Below, one piece after another: positions 7,904-15,551 of a stretch of 64,000 nucleotides of DNA. A program made the position numbers and the translations under genes. The stretch's first letter is position 1. Each line of letters opens with the position of its first letter. This DNA is from Leuconostocaceae bacterium ESL0958 (GTDB lineage: Bacteria; Bacillota; Bacilli; Lactobacillales; Lactobacillaceae), in NCBI GenBank assembly GCA_029433265.1, contig JAQTHT010000004.1, positions 1 to 64,000 of the forward strand, given 5' to 3'. Below the pieces are notes generated by a model. That model was not told the origin of the DNA. It was given only the letters and a program-made list of their open reading frames with translations, and ran no database searches.

Positions 7904-8851
7904 TTAACGCAGTTTTTCAATCTGTCGATTGTGTTGACGAACCGTATCAAAGTTCGAATCCTTTGAATCTGCAACGCCGTCCCATGAGTAGATGTTGTGC
8001 AATAGTTGCTTTCCTTCATCCGTCTTGGCAATCTCTTTCATCGCTGTTGCGATTTTCTTTGAATCTGATGCGTCGATTCCCTTGCGCAAGGAAATTGTGT
8101 CATTTGGAATACTATCCGTGGTGTAGAGAATCCGCGTCTTATCAAAGACATCTGGCTGATCTTTCTTAACGACGTTGCGGGCGTCACCGAAGATGAAGGC
8201 AGCATCCGTATCTCCGTTCAAGACTGATAGGACAGCCTGATCGTGGCCCTTCACTTGCACTAGCGTTGATTCCTTGATGACGTTAATGCCCTTCTTGTTG
8301 AGTTCATCAATTGGGTAAACGTAGCCAGCCGCTGATGTTGGACTTTGTACGGCAATCTTTTTACCCTTCAAATCCTTAGCCGACTTAATGTTGGAATTCT
8401 TATTCACAATAATCATGGATTGATAGTGGTCGACCAGTTTACCAGTCGAAGCACCCGTGTTGTCATCCTTGATTCCGTAACGGGTCGATTGCAAAATCAC
8501 TTTGGTGCCGTATTGCTTGTGGGCTGTGACGTAGGCATCTGGTGACAGGAAGCCCATATCCACTTTCTTGGAGCCCATGGCTTCAATCATTGAATTCGTA
8601 TCAGTCGATAAGGATACGTGCACTGGAATGCCCAGTTTCTTACTTAACTGACTTTCGAGTGGCTTAGCCTTGGCCAACAGCGTATTGGACTGAATGGATG
8701 GCGTAAACTGCACGTTCAGTTCTTTTACGTGCATCTTGCTGTCAGATTTGCTCGACTGACCATCGTCAGAGTGCTTGCCAGTTTTTGTAAAAGCAAAAAA
8801 ACCAGCAACGACCAACAGCAAAACAGCAGCAGCGACAAGAATTTTTTTCAT
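7904..8851 (-). CDS. phnD: Phosphonate/phosphite-type substrate-binding protein
   Basis: A 315-residue periplasmic-binding-protein-fold subunit of the PhnD family that captures the ligand outside the membrane. Typical motifs are LNVQFTPSIQSNTLLAKAKPLESQLSKKLG, GSKKVDMGFLSPDAY, LKGKKIAVQSPTSAAGYVYP and VLNGDTDAAFIFGDA. The N-terminus is a Lys pair and a hydrophobic stretch (ILVAAAVLLLVVAGFFAFT) followed by a Lys/Ser/Asp-rich linker. There is no lipobox cysteine, which is unusual for a Gram-positive binding protein. It is probably held by the uncleaved helix, or released. It is the first gene of the importer operon, and the promoter must lie in the 350-bp region shared with the divergent purine genes. 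Confidence 0.88.
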   Translation of the reverse strand: MKKILVAAAVLLLVVAGFFAFTKTGKHSDDGQSSKSDSKMHVKELNVQFTPSIQSNTLLAKAKPLESQLSKKLGIPVHVSLSTDTNSMIEAMGSKKVDMGFLSPDAYVTAHKQYGTKVILQSTRYGIKDDNTGASTGKLVDHYQSMIIVNKNSNIKSAKDLKGKKIAVQSPTSAAGYVYPIDELNKKGINVIKESTLVQVKGHDQAVLSVLNGDTDAAFIFGDARNVVKKDQPDVFDKTRILYTTDSIPNDTISLRKGIDASDSKKIATAMKEIAKTDEGKQLLHNIYSWDGVADSKDSNFDTVRQHNRQIEKLR

Positions 8852-8910
8852 CTTTCTTTTCTCTCCCGATTAGACGACAAAACATGTGCGATCATTCGTT
8901 TTTTAAAGTT

Positions 8911-8940
8911 CCGAACAGTAAATCATGTTGTTTTGTTCGG
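8911..8940. promoter_or_regulatory. CCGAACA/TGTTCGG inverted repeat, possible operator
   Basis: A perfect 7-bp inverted repeat (CCGAACA, 16 bases, TGTTCGG) lies 60-90 bp upstream of phnD. More CGAACA elements occur at about 8970, 9009 and 9173 in the same intergenic region. CCGAAC is the core of the PurR boxes known from Bacillus and Lactococcus, and the divergent genes are purine genes, so PurR is a candidate. The spacing differs from the Bacillus arrangement, so this is inference. Confidence 0.4.
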
Positions 8941-9184
8941 CACAACAAATAGTATTACGCATTTTATTCGAACAATCAAGCATTTTTGAAAATAATTACA
9001 GGAAAATAACGAACATTAAGAACGTAAAAAAGGTTATTTTATGAATAAAAGGAAAACTAACAGTTTGATGGAGGCTTGGGTACCGGCAGTCAGAAGCAGA
9101 CTAATCAGATCAACACGAATTCAAACGAAAAATGAATATTCAAGTTTAATTAAAAAATAAAAGGCAATATAAACGAACATCTGT

Positions 9185-9201
9185 TACAATAATCATACAA
9201 T
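9185..9201 (+). promoter_or_regulatory. Candidate -10 elements of the pbuX-xpt promoter
   Basis: Two TACAAT hexamers (9185-9190 and 9196-9201) sit directly before the riboswitch. The first would place the transcript start just upstream of the aptamer. No good -35 is seen. A CGAACA element at 9174-9179 occupies that place, which would fit an activator. Confidence 0.4.
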
Positions 9202-9204
9202 ATT

Positions 9205-9270
9205 GGTGTTATATCCGGTTTTTTATGCTAACCGAGTCTCTACCGTCCAGCAGAAAGGACGACTAACCCC
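9205..9270 (+). ncRNA. Purine (guanine-class) riboswitch aptamer
   Basis: The fold of the purine riboswitch can be read directly. P1 is GGTGTTA with TAACCCC. P2 is CGGTT (9216-9220) with AACCG (9230-9234). The conserved J2/3 is GTCTCTACC. P3 is CGTCC (9244-9248) with GGACG (9257-9261), and J3/1 is GACTA. The C in GACTA is the base that pairs with guanine; adenine sensors have U there. Loops L2 and L3 contain TGCT and AGCA, which can form the kissing interaction. It precedes a terminator and the xanthine permease gene, as in Bacillus xpt-pbuX. High guanine should stop transcription. Confidence 0.9.
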
Positions 9271-9280
9271 AAGCGAATCG

Positions 9281-9308
9281 GTACGCTCACTTGCTTGCGT
9301 ACTTTTTT
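9281..9308 (+). terminator. Riboswitch-controlled terminator
   Basis: GTACGC (9281-9286) pairs with GCGTAC (9297-9302) and six T follow. It lies ten bases after the aptamer and about 65 bases before pbuX. This is the expression platform expected of an off-switch. Confidence 0.85.
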
Positions 9309-9373
9309 CTTGCTTTCAGGAGACTCGCGTTGCTGCTAGGGATAGCACCCGTAAAACACCGCAAGGAGATCTC

Positions 9374-10663
9374 ATGGAACATTTGAACAAACCACTGCCA
9401 AAAATGCAGGCCCTCTTGTTAGGGCTGCAGCATGTCTTAGCCATGTATGCTGGCTCGATTTTGGTCCCACTACTCGTGGGAACGGCATTGCATTTTTCAC
9501 CTAAACAACTAGCTTATCTGATTTCTGTCGACATTTTCTGTACAGGGATTGCCACCCTGTTACAGTTAAAGAAAACACCCTTAACTGGGATTGCCCTCCC
9601 CGTTGTACTGGGCTCGTCGATCCAAGCCGTTTCCCCTTTAATTAATATCGGCACGAATTTGGGTTGGGGTGCTATGTACGGGGCCACAATCGTTGCGGGC
9701 CTCTTTGTTTTCGTCATTGCAGGTAGTTTTGCCCGCCTCCGAGCTTTTTTCCCGCCGGTGGTCACAGGCTCTCTCATTACGGTAATTGGGCTCAGTTTGA
9801 TTCCGGTGGCCTTGCAAAACTGGGGTGGTGGCAATCAAAAGGCAGCCGACTTTGGCGCTTGGCAACCACTCTTGATTGGCTTGGTGACCATTGTCATCAC
9901 GTTATGTTTGATGAAGGTCGCCACCGGCTTTTTAAAAGCCATCGCCGTCCTAGTAGGCATTGTGCTGGGCACACTTTTTGCTGCTTTGCTAGGACAAGTT
10001 TCCTTGACCCCCGTTAGCCAAGCCAGTTGGTTCCACCTACCCCAACCCTTCTTCTTGGGAACGCCCACCTTTTCCTGGTCCGCTTCTCTCACGATGATTG
10101 TGATTGTTCTAACCGCTATGGTCGAAGCAACCGGGGTCTACTTTGCCCTGGCGGACTTAACCGGCCAAACACTCAGTAAAGCAGATTTAGCCCGGGGTTA
10201 CCGGGCCGAAGGCTTGGCCGTTATGCTGTCCGGCCTTTTCAATACCTTTCCCTACTCCACTTTTTCCCAAAACGTAGCAGTGGTCCGACTCTCTGGTGTC
10301 AAATCCAAGCAGCCGATTTACTATGCGGCCTGCCTACTTATGCTCCTGGGACTGCTGCCAAAGTTTGGTGCGCTGGCAACCGTAATTCCTGCGGCTGTTT
10401 TGGGCGGCGCGATGATGGTGATGTTCTCAACTATCGCTATTCAAGGCATCCAAATCCTGGGAAAAGTTGACTTGAATCAGCAGGGCCAGCTACTCACCGC
10501 CGCCCTTTCCATTGGTGCGGGCTTAGGCATTGGCGCAGTGCCCCAACTCTTGCAAGAGTTACCGAACACCTTACAGTTAATCATGACCAATGGCGTGGTT
10601 ATGACGACCATTGTTGCGGTAATCTTAAATTTGCTGTTAACGGGTTGGCCAAAAAAGGCGTAA
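9374..10663 (+). CDS. pbuX: Xanthine permease
   Basis: A 429-residue membrane transporter of the nucleobase:cation symporter-2 family that imports xanthine with protons. Seen are the N-terminal LLGLQHVLAMYAGSILVPLLVG signature, some 12 hydrophobic segments, and the C-terminal core with Glu in MVEATGVYFALADLTG and the NTFPYSTFSQNVAVV motif in place of the usual NxFPxTxFxxNxG signature. I start at the ATG at 9374 after AAGGAG. An open frame extends to 9203 but runs through the riboswitch and is not coding. It is followed after 41 bases by xpt, so permease and phosphoribosyltransferase form a xanthine uptake and salvage operon under the guanine riboswitch. Confidence 0.94.
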   Translation: MEHLNKPLPKMQALLLGLQHVLAMYAGSILVPLLVGTALHFSPKQLAYLISVDIFCTGIATLLQLKKTPLTGIALPVVLGSSIQAVSPLINIGTNLGWGAMYGATIVAGLFVFVIAGSFARLRAFFPPVVTGSLITVIGLSLIPVALQNWGGGNQKAADFGAWQPLLIGLVTIVITLCLMKVATGFLKAIAVLVGIVLGTLFAALLGQVSLTPVSQASWFHLPQPFFLGTPTFSWSASLTMIVIVLTAMVEATGVYFALADLTGQTLSKADLARGYRAEGLAVMLSGLFNTFPYSTFSQNVAVVRLSGVKSKQPIYYAACLLMLLGLLPKFGALATVIPAAVLGGAMMVMFSTIAIQGIQILGKVDLNQQGQLLTAALSIGAGLGIGAVPQLLQELPNTLQLIMTNGVVMTTIVAVILNLLLTGWPKKA

Positions 10664-10704
10664 CCTTGTCATCATCTCCTTAATCAATTAGAAAGAGCGT
10701 ACAC

Positions 10705-11292
10705 ATGCAAGCATTAGAAAGTAAAATTAGCACGGCCGGCCGCGTTCTTGGTTCGGATATCTTGAAGGTCGATTCCTTCCTCAATCACCAAATTGATCCC
10801 GAACTAATGTGGGCCATGGGCCAAGACTTTGCCCAGCACTTTGCTCAGGCAGGAATCACGAAAGTCCTAACGGTGGAATCCTCTGGGATTGCCCCAGCCG
10901 TCATGACGGGCTTGGCGCTGAACGTGCCGGTTGTCTTTGCCCGTAAAAGTAAATCTCGCATTCTGGCCGAAGAAGCTTATCTTGCTGATGTCTACTCGTA
11001 TACGAAAGAAAGCCAGCAGACTATTCGAGTCGACCAGCGCTTTTTATCAAAAAATGATCGTCTGCTTTTGATTGACGATTTTTTGGCGAACGGCCAGGCA
11101 TTGCTGGGATTGAAATCGTTAGCAGATCAAGCTGGTGCGACCATTGTGGGTACTGGCATTGTGATTGAAAAATCGTTTCAACCCGGCCGACAAGCGGCAG
11201 CCAAAGCAGGGCTCAACAATATTTATTCCCTTGCCCGGATTGCTGCCTTTGAAAATGGGCAAGTTGTTTTTGATCAGACAGCAGCAGAGTAA
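10705..11292 (+). CDS. xpt: Xanthine phosphoribosyltransferase
   Basis: A 195-residue cytoplasmic enzyme that joins xanthine to PRPP to give XMP, feeding GMP synthesis. The N-terminus MQALESKISTAGRVLGSDILKVDSFLNHQIDP is characteristic of Xpt. VESSGIAPAVMTGLAL is the pyrophosphate-binding loop region, and LLIDDFLANGQALLGL is the PRPP-binding motif. Length equals the family norm (about 190-197). It is cotranscribed with pbuX under the guanine riboswitch, and a strong terminator follows seven bases after the stop. No odd features. Confidence 0.95.
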   Translation: MQALESKISTAGRVLGSDILKVDSFLNHQIDPELMWAMGQDFAQHFAQAGITKVLTVESSGIAPAVMTGLALNVPVVFARKSKSRILAEEAYLADVYSYTKESQQTIRVDQRFLSKNDRLLLIDDFLANGQALLGLKSLADQAGATIVGTGIVIEKSFQPGRQAAAKAGLNNIYSLARIAAFENGQVVFDQTAAE

Positions 11293-11298
11293 TCAACC

Positions 11299-11332
11299 AG
11301 CATTCGTGTTCATGACACGAATGCTTTTTTAT
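11299..11332 (+). terminator. Terminator of pbuX-xpt
   Basis: A perfect 10-bp stem (AGCATTCGTG, 11299-11308, with CACGAATGCT, 11316-11325) followed by six T. Confidence 0.93.
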
Positions 11333-11390
11333 TAATTGTTCGTTTTTTGCATCCTTGATTTGATAAAAACGATTAATTATCCCTTTTTAC

Positions 11391-11419
11391 TTGCTTTTAT
11401 CCAAAATAAACCGTATATT
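11391..11419 (+). promoter_or_regulatory. guaC promoter
   Basis: TTGCTT (11391-11396), a 17-base spacer and TATATT (11414-11419), about 95 bases before the guaC start. A GTTCG element near 11338 lies upstream and may belong to the same CGAAC motif set seen before pbuX. Confidence 0.75.
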
Positions 11420-11514
11420 ATCTTTTGGATTGTCAGAAAAAAACCAATAATTAAGAATAAAAGATTAGTCGGCAATTCAGGACCCTACCCAAAATCATGA
11501 TTAGGAGAACCAGC

Positions 11515-12471
11515 ATGAAAACATTTGATTACGATGCCATTCGCCTTTTACCTAAGAAGAGCATTTTGAAAAGTCGCCGAGAAGCGGATACGACAGTCCG
11601 TCTGGGCGACCATACCTTTCAACTACCTGTCATGCCAGCCAATATGGCTTCTGTCATCGATGAACCTTTAGCAGAGTGGCTAGCAGTACGAGGTTATTTC
11701 TACGTGATGCACCGCTTTGAGCCAGCAGGCCGTTTTGATTTTGTGCAACGTATGCAAGCCAAGGGACTGATTGCTTCGATTAGTTTGGGCATTACCGACG
11801 ATGAGTATCAGTTAATCGACCGCTTTCAAGAAGAACAGGTGGTCCCAGACTACATCACGATTGATGTGGCCCATGGCCATTCCGACTATGTGATGAAAAT
11901 GGTTCGTTATATCAAAGCTGCCCTGCCCCAGACTTTTCTCATTGTAGGCAACCTGGGGACCCCGGAAGCAGTCGTCGAAATCGAGGCAGCTGGTGCTGAT
12001 GCGACAAAAATTGGGATTGGGCCCGGCAAAGCCTGCATTACGAAAGACAAAACCGGCTTTGGTACCAATGGCTGGCAGCTAGCAGCCATTGCCCATTGTG
12101 CCCAGGTGGCCAATAAGCCAATCATCGCTGACGGAGGCATCCGCCATCATGGTGATATTGCCAAATCAATTCGGTTTGGTGCCAGCCTTGTGATGATTGG
12201 CTCCCTCTTTGCCGGGCATGATGAAACTCCAGGGGAAACAATTGAAGAAGATGGCCAAGCCTTTAAGGCCTACTACGGTTCTGCTTCTGCTGCGCAAAAA
12301 GGGCACGAGCACAATGTTGAAGGTCGTAGCTTGAAAGTGCCTTACAGGGGCAGCCTCCAAAAGACCCTCACCGCTATGCAGGAGGATTTGCAATCGGCCA
12401 TTTCCTATGCTGGTGGTCGCGATCTTGCCAGCTTGAAGACGGTCGATTACGTGATTTTGACTGATTATTAA
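11515..12471 (+). CDS. guaC: GMP reductase
   Basis: A 318-residue NADPH-dependent enzyme converting GMP to IMP and ammonia, which lets guanine nucleotides be reused for adenine nucleotides. It has the IMPDH/GMPR barrel. The catalytic Cys lies in [13 protein letters not shown], the flavin-less NADPH and nucleotide site includes [31 protein letters not shown], and the N-terminus [14 protein letters not shown] matches the GuaC2 class. There are no CBS domains, so it is not IMP dehydrogenase. I use the ATG at 11515, six bases after AGGAGA; an in-frame ATG at 11497 has no such site. It has its own promoter and terminator, next to the xanthine operon. Confidence 0.94.
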   Translation: MKTFDYDAIRLLPKKSILKSRREADTTVRLGDHTFQLPVMPANMASVIDEPLAEWLAVRGYFYVMHRFEPAGRFDFVQRMQAKGLIASISLGITDDEYQLIDRFQEEQVVPDYITIDVAHGHSDYVMKMVRYIKAALPQTFLIVGNLGTPEAVVEIEAAGADATKIGIGPGKACITKDKTGFGTNGWQLAAIAHCAQVANKPIIADGGIRHHGDIAKSIRFGASLVMIGSLFAGHDETPGETIEEDGQAFKAYYGSASAAQKGHEHNVEGRSLKVPYRGSLQKTLTAMQEDLQSAISYAGGRDLASLKTVDYVILTDY

Positions 12472-12486
12472 GCTAACAGTACAGTG

Positions 12487-12520
12487 AAAAGGGCTGCCAG
12501 TAAGTACTGGCAGCCCTTTT
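12487..12520. terminator. Bidirectional terminator between guaC and tetR
   Basis: A long perfect stem (AAAAGGGCTGCCAGTA with TACTGGCAGCCCTTTT) with A and T runs on both sides. It serves the two convergent genes. Confidence 0.93.
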
Positions 12521-12541
12521 ATTCGATTACCCTCATAGGAA

Positions 12542-13114
12542 TCACCCATCAAAATCAAAGAGAATCAGTCCCGTTTGCTGGGTCCGAATCACAGCACAAC
12601 GCCAGATTGCACGGAACTCCTGTAACAGCTCCTGTTTTGAAAAAGCCATGTCATCCTTTAACCACAGCGCCATCACGGACCAAAAGCCAGCCATAACCAC
12701 CTCCCATTGGTAAATCAGCCGCCTTTGGCTCGCTCCGCGCCCAAGACGGGCAATCGTTTGATCACGGCAGGCTCGTAGATTGGCCAACAAAGTGCTCTTA
12801 AAGAGTGGATCTTGATGCTGATTAAAAACAGCCTGATAAAAGGCGGCCCGATTGGCAATCACTGAAATCGCTTCTTTGACTTGAAAACGGCCATGGGCAT
12901 ACTGGCAAATTTCGGCCACCAATAGTTCGTTGACATCGTCAATTAAATCGGCTTTATTGCGGTAATGCCGGTAAAATGTTCCCCGTGTAATACCTGCTAG
13001 GTCTAATAGTTGGGCAACCGAAAAAGCATCCGATTCTGCTAATAAAGAGATTGCGGCATCTCGTAATATCTGTCTGGACCGCAGCACTCGTGCGTCCATT
13101 TGTTTTCTGGTCAT
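12542..13114 (-). CDS. TetR/AcrR-family transcriptional regulator
   Basis: A 190-residue DNA-binding repressor. The N-terminal helix-turn-helix (about residues 10-55) contains RQILRDAAISLLAESDAFSVAQLLDLAGITRGTFYRHYRNKADLID, the classic TetR pattern. The C-terminal ligand domain (about 60-190) is helical and resembles no family I can name. The GGAGG site precedes the ATG at 13114. The SMR efflux gene lies directly upstream in the same direction, so the regulator may sense a toxic cation and control that pump. The 163-bp spacer would then hold its own promoter, although I see no clear palindromic operator. Confidence 0.88.
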   Translation of the reverse strand: MTRKQMDARVLRSRQILRDAAISLLAESDAFSVAQLLDLAGITRGTFYRHYRNKADLIDDVNELLVAEICQYAHGRFQVKEAISVIANRAAFYQAVFNQHQDPLFKSTLLANLRACRDQTIARLGRGASQRRLIYQWEVVMAGFWSVMALWLKDDMAFSKQELLQEFRAIWRCAVIRTQQTGLILFDFDG

Positions 13115-13277
13115 GCCTCTTCCTCCACAACATGAATCTAATTTGGCTATCAGCTGTGGTTATTATAGCAAGGGGGCACGTCAAAACACTGTGTCTTACG
13201 AAATGGCTGGCAAAAAAGCTTAAAATAATGTCATAACTTGCAAATGAGCCTTTTTTTATGAAACAAAAAGCCCAGCA

Positions 13278-13601
13278 TTAGTGCAATTGGCCATAGTAGT
13301 TGACCATAAAAACACCGACAATTAGAAAGGCTAAACCAAGGACTGTTTGCCAGTTTAAGCTGGCTTTGAAAAAGAGGACGGAAACCGCCGTAATGATCAA
13401 AATACCGGCGGCCGCCCAAAGGGCATAAGCAATATGCACGGGCATGAGCTTAACCACCACAGCCAATAAATAAAAGGAGAGCGCGTAGCAGCCGAGCGTG
13501 ACGAGCGTGGGCCCTATTTTGGTAAAACCATCGGTACTATCAATCAAGGCCGTTCCAGTTGTTTCCGCCAACACGGCCAGTGCCAGTAAGAAGTAAGCCA
13601 T
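13278..13601 (-). CDS. Small multidrug resistance (SMR) efflux protein
   Basis: A 107-residue, four-helix proton/drug antiporter subunit that works as a dimer in the membrane and exports quaternary ammonium and other cationic compounds. The essential membrane Glu is in LAETTGTALIDSTDGFT, matching the EmrE pattern around Glu14. The second signature, HIAYALWAAAGILI, corresponds to the family YAxWxGxG region. The third and fourth helices end in VNYYGQLH. Some SMR proteins (Gdx type) export guanidinium instead, so the substrate is open. The start has an AAAGGGG site. It lies between the pnuC terminator and the TetR gene. Confidence 0.9.
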   Translation of the reverse strand: MAYFLLALAVLAETTGTALIDSTDGFTKIGPTLVTLGCYALSFYLLAVVVKLMPVHIAYALWAAAGILIITAVSVLFFKASLNWQTVLGLAFLIVGVFMVNYYGQLH

Positions 13602-13618
13602 GCCCCCGCCCCTTTCGT

Positions 13619-13662
13619 AAAAAAATCGTGCAAACTATCTCCTTCTAGTTTGCACGATTTTT
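13619..13662. terminator. Terminator downstream of pnuC
   Basis: A perfect stem of about 17 bp (AAAAATCGTGCAAACTA with TAGTTTGCACGATTTTT) with flanking A and T runs. It works for pnuC on the minus strand and separates it from the SMR gene. Confidence 0.9.
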
Positions 13663-13672
13663 AATTGAAAAG

Positions 13673-14437
13673 CTAGTTTGATTCCTGCTTTTGACCACTA
13701 GCAGCCCGAGACCAGGGCGAGAAAAAGAGGCCAATGACGTCATTCCCCAAATAAAGTAAGTAGGTTACAAAAAGCACCCAGTTGGCGTCACCCTGCAAGG
13801 CAGTAATGCCCCAGAGAGAGACCGACAACAAGCCTTGTAACGTCCACATCCAGTACTGGGCATGATATTTGGCAATGGTCAGGGTGGCACCCGTAACGCC
13901 AATCGCTGCGGAAAAGGCATCCAAAACCGGTCTTGGCGAAGTGAAAATCTGGGTATCCATCAGGTATAGGAGCACAAAGGCGACCACAAAAGTTGTGGCA
14001 GCAATCCGCCAGCCCCGTCCATTCATTGCGTGGATGGACCGCTTTTGCCAGGCTGCACCGAAGAACATAAAGTTTAAGTCCAAAGTAATGACGTAAACCA
14101 ACTGCATGACGATGTCCGAATAGTTTTTGGAATGGAAAGCCACAATCGAAATCAGAATGGCGGAAATAAAGCCTAACAGCCCGTTAATACGGCGGTTGGC
14201 CGTGATGGCTAGCGTACAAGTAAAGCCAATCATTCCCCCTACCATGGCCAAAATCGACAGCCCATCTAACCCGTGCGGTAAGCCAGTAACTAAGATGGCC
14301 ACCAGGCCAATAGCCAACCAGAGATAGGACTGCTTGTCCCAACCAGAAAAACCTTCTTTATAGTAGGTCCAGGTAAATAGTTGCTTCATGTTCTGCTTGA
14401 CCGCAGCCCATGAATAATCTTGCTCATGTTCGTTCAT
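13673..14437 (-). CDS. pnuC: Nicotinamide riboside transporter
   Basis: A 254-residue membrane protein of the PnuC family, which lets nicotinamide riboside enter for NAD synthesis by facilitated diffusion coupled to internal phosphorylation. The amphipathic start leads into about seven hydrophobic segments. GWDKQSYLWLAIGL, VGGMIGFTCTLAITANRRINGLLGFISAILI, the central LVYVITLDLNFMFFGAAWQK and the C-terminal VLFVTYLLYLGNDVIGLFFSPW follow the family pattern, including the WQ and the terminal conserved WxxxxxxYxxxxx region. The start follows AGAGGAGG. It is transcribed alone behind a leader that can form a terminator, so its level is probably set by NAD or a precursor. Confidence 0.9.
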   Translation of the reverse strand: MNEHEQDYSWAAVKQNMKQLFTWTYYKEGFSGWDKQSYLWLAIGLVAILVTGLPHGLDGLSILAMVGGMIGFTCTLAITANRRINGLLGFISAILISIVAFHSKNYSDIVMQLVYVITLDLNFMFFGAAWQKRSIHAMNGRGWRIAATTFVVAFVLLYLMDTQIFTSPRPVLDAFSAAIGVTGATLTIAKYHAQYWMWTLQGLLSVSLWGITALQGDANWVLFVTYLLYLGNDVIGLFFSPWSRAASGQKQESN

Positions 14438-14455
14438 TTTTCCTCCTCTAGCACA

Positions 14456-14544
14456 GAAAAAGTGCTCCCCTCCTAACAGGAAAAGAGAAGCACTTGCTGT
14501 TATCCTATCGATGACGATAGCAAAATTGAACCTTATCTATTATA
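14456..14544 (-). promoter_or_regulatory. pnuC leader: promoter, hairpin and attenuator
   Basis: On the minus strand a TATAAT (14539-14544) is followed by a CTATCG-TCAT-CGATAG hairpin, the single-strand GATAACAGC, and then a terminator (AAGTGCT paired with AGCACTT, ending in five T, 14456-14495), all before the pnuC ribosome-binding site. This is the layout of a riboswitch leader. NAD+-II (pnuC motif) riboswitches are known before pnuC in related bacteria. I cannot confirm that this is one, because I do not see a decisive consensus. Confidence 0.6.
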
Positions 14545-14559
14545 GTGCATCGCTTTCTT

Positions 14560-14838
14560 CCTGGCTAGGATAATTTTTCTCCAATAGTAGTATTTGCCCT
14601 GAGTCAAATTTAACAACCATGGTGGTGGCTGCTTTGTTGGCCATGAGTCCTTCCAACGAAATTTTTGTTAGTCCCCTGCGTCGGAGACTGACTGCTTACT
14701 TTTTTGGATGACATGTGGTTGCTATTTTCTTAACTTATGGCATGTTCTATCATTAATTCGAAAGACAATTGAAAATCAAAAAGCCTGCCAAGACTGGCGA
14801 TCGAAGGATAAAACAATCCTGTAAAAACAATGCACCCA
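14560..14838. other. Intergenic region, left edge of an AT-rich island
   Basis: No coding frame or RNA gene seen. The composition becomes AT-rich here, and the stretch separates the pnuC promoter from a broken antitoxin gene. A weak inverted segment (GCCTGCCAAGACTGGC) lies near 14785. Confidence 0.5.
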
Positions 14839-15236
14839 TTAACTTAATCCATAACGCTTTTCAAGAGCGTGGGTCAATAATTCAGAAACATTATCACCTT
14901 TTTCTTTAGCCATTGTGCCCAAGTAATCTGATATGGTCACACTTTTTCTGATTGTCTTAGCGTGCCGTTTTAAAAATCAGCCAAAGAGACATTGACCATT
15001 TGTACCAAACCATCATCACACAGACCATCCACAAACTTGCTAGGCTTCGGAATTTCATCCTCATAGGCAAGCATTAGTTCAATACTTTCTTTGATATTAA
15101 CAATCGTTTCTTCTACTGAATTACCGTCAGTAAAAGCCCCTGCTACATCTGGGACTTCTGCCCAGTAATGCCCGTTTTCTTCATGAATAATGACGGGATA
15201 GGTTAGGTTCGTTATTTTTTGCTCACGATTTGTCAT
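14839..15236 (-). pseudogene. hicB: HicB-family antitoxin, frameshifted
   Basis: The intact part (88 codons to a stop at 14970) is the HicB RNase-H-like fold: TYPVIIHEENGHYWAEVPDVAGAFTDG and EETIVNIKESIELMLAYEDEIPKPS. The frame then stops at LADF. In the -1 frame the sequence continues without a break as KRHAKTIRKSVTISDYLGTMAKEKGDNVSELLTHALEKRYGLS, the normal ribbon-helix-helix DNA-binding end of HicB, to a stop at 14839. The junction is TTTTTAAAAC. Either one base was lost, or ribosomes slip at the T run. The start is the second of two ATG codons after AAAGGAG. No hicA toxin is adjacent, so it is probably a relic. Confidence 0.82.
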
Positions 15237-15431
15237 CATTTGCTCCTTTAACATAAAACAGAATCGTTATTTCAAAAAAGTTATCACACAAAGGACTATG
15301 GCTAGCCTTAACACCAACCTCCATAAATCCTGTAAATAATTGGAGAATTAGTTCATATGTAAGCACTGTTTTAAAACTACGTATAAAGCTATATCATATT
15401 AAAAGCTACTAAAAAATAAACATGAAACCAA
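15237..15431. other. Intergenic region before the Abi-type promoter
   Basis: AT-rich with no recognisable gene. It holds the upstream regions of the divergent hicB relic and the Abi relic. Confidence 0.5.
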
Positions 15432-15460
15432 TTGACAAACAACAACACTATCAATATACT
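15432..15460 (+). promoter_or_regulatory. Strong sigma-A promoter of the Abi/MazF-like unit
   Basis: TTGACA (15432-15437), an exact 17-base spacer and TATACT (15455-15460). It is one of the best promoters in the window. The expected start near 15467 is followed by a structured leader. Confidence 0.85.
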
Positions 15461-15473
15461 TAAGTTAATCATT

Positions 15474-15536
15474 TAAAAGGCGATATATTACTGCCAGCAA
15501 AGGACTCTTAGGTTTATTCCTAGGGGTCCTTTGTCA
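15474..15536 (+). ncRNA. Structured leader upstream of the Abi relic
   Basis: Starting just after the predicted transcript start, the RNA contains GGCGATATATTACTGCC and then a long hairpin, AAAGGACTCTTAGG paired with CCTAGGGGTCCTTT around TTTATT. The downstream bases (GTCATTTAAAGG) are not a good T run, so this is more a structured element or weak attenuator than a plain terminator. Structured RNAs (the abiF motif) are known next to Abi-type genes. Whether this belongs to that family needs a covariance-model test. Confidence 0.55.
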
Positions 15537-15551
15537 TTTAAAGGAGGGAAT

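Noticed and set aside
9203-9373. Upstream extension of the pbuX frame (57 extra codons)
   Set aside because: It covers the guanine riboswitch and its terminator. The ATG at 9374 follows AAGGAG and gives the normal protein length.
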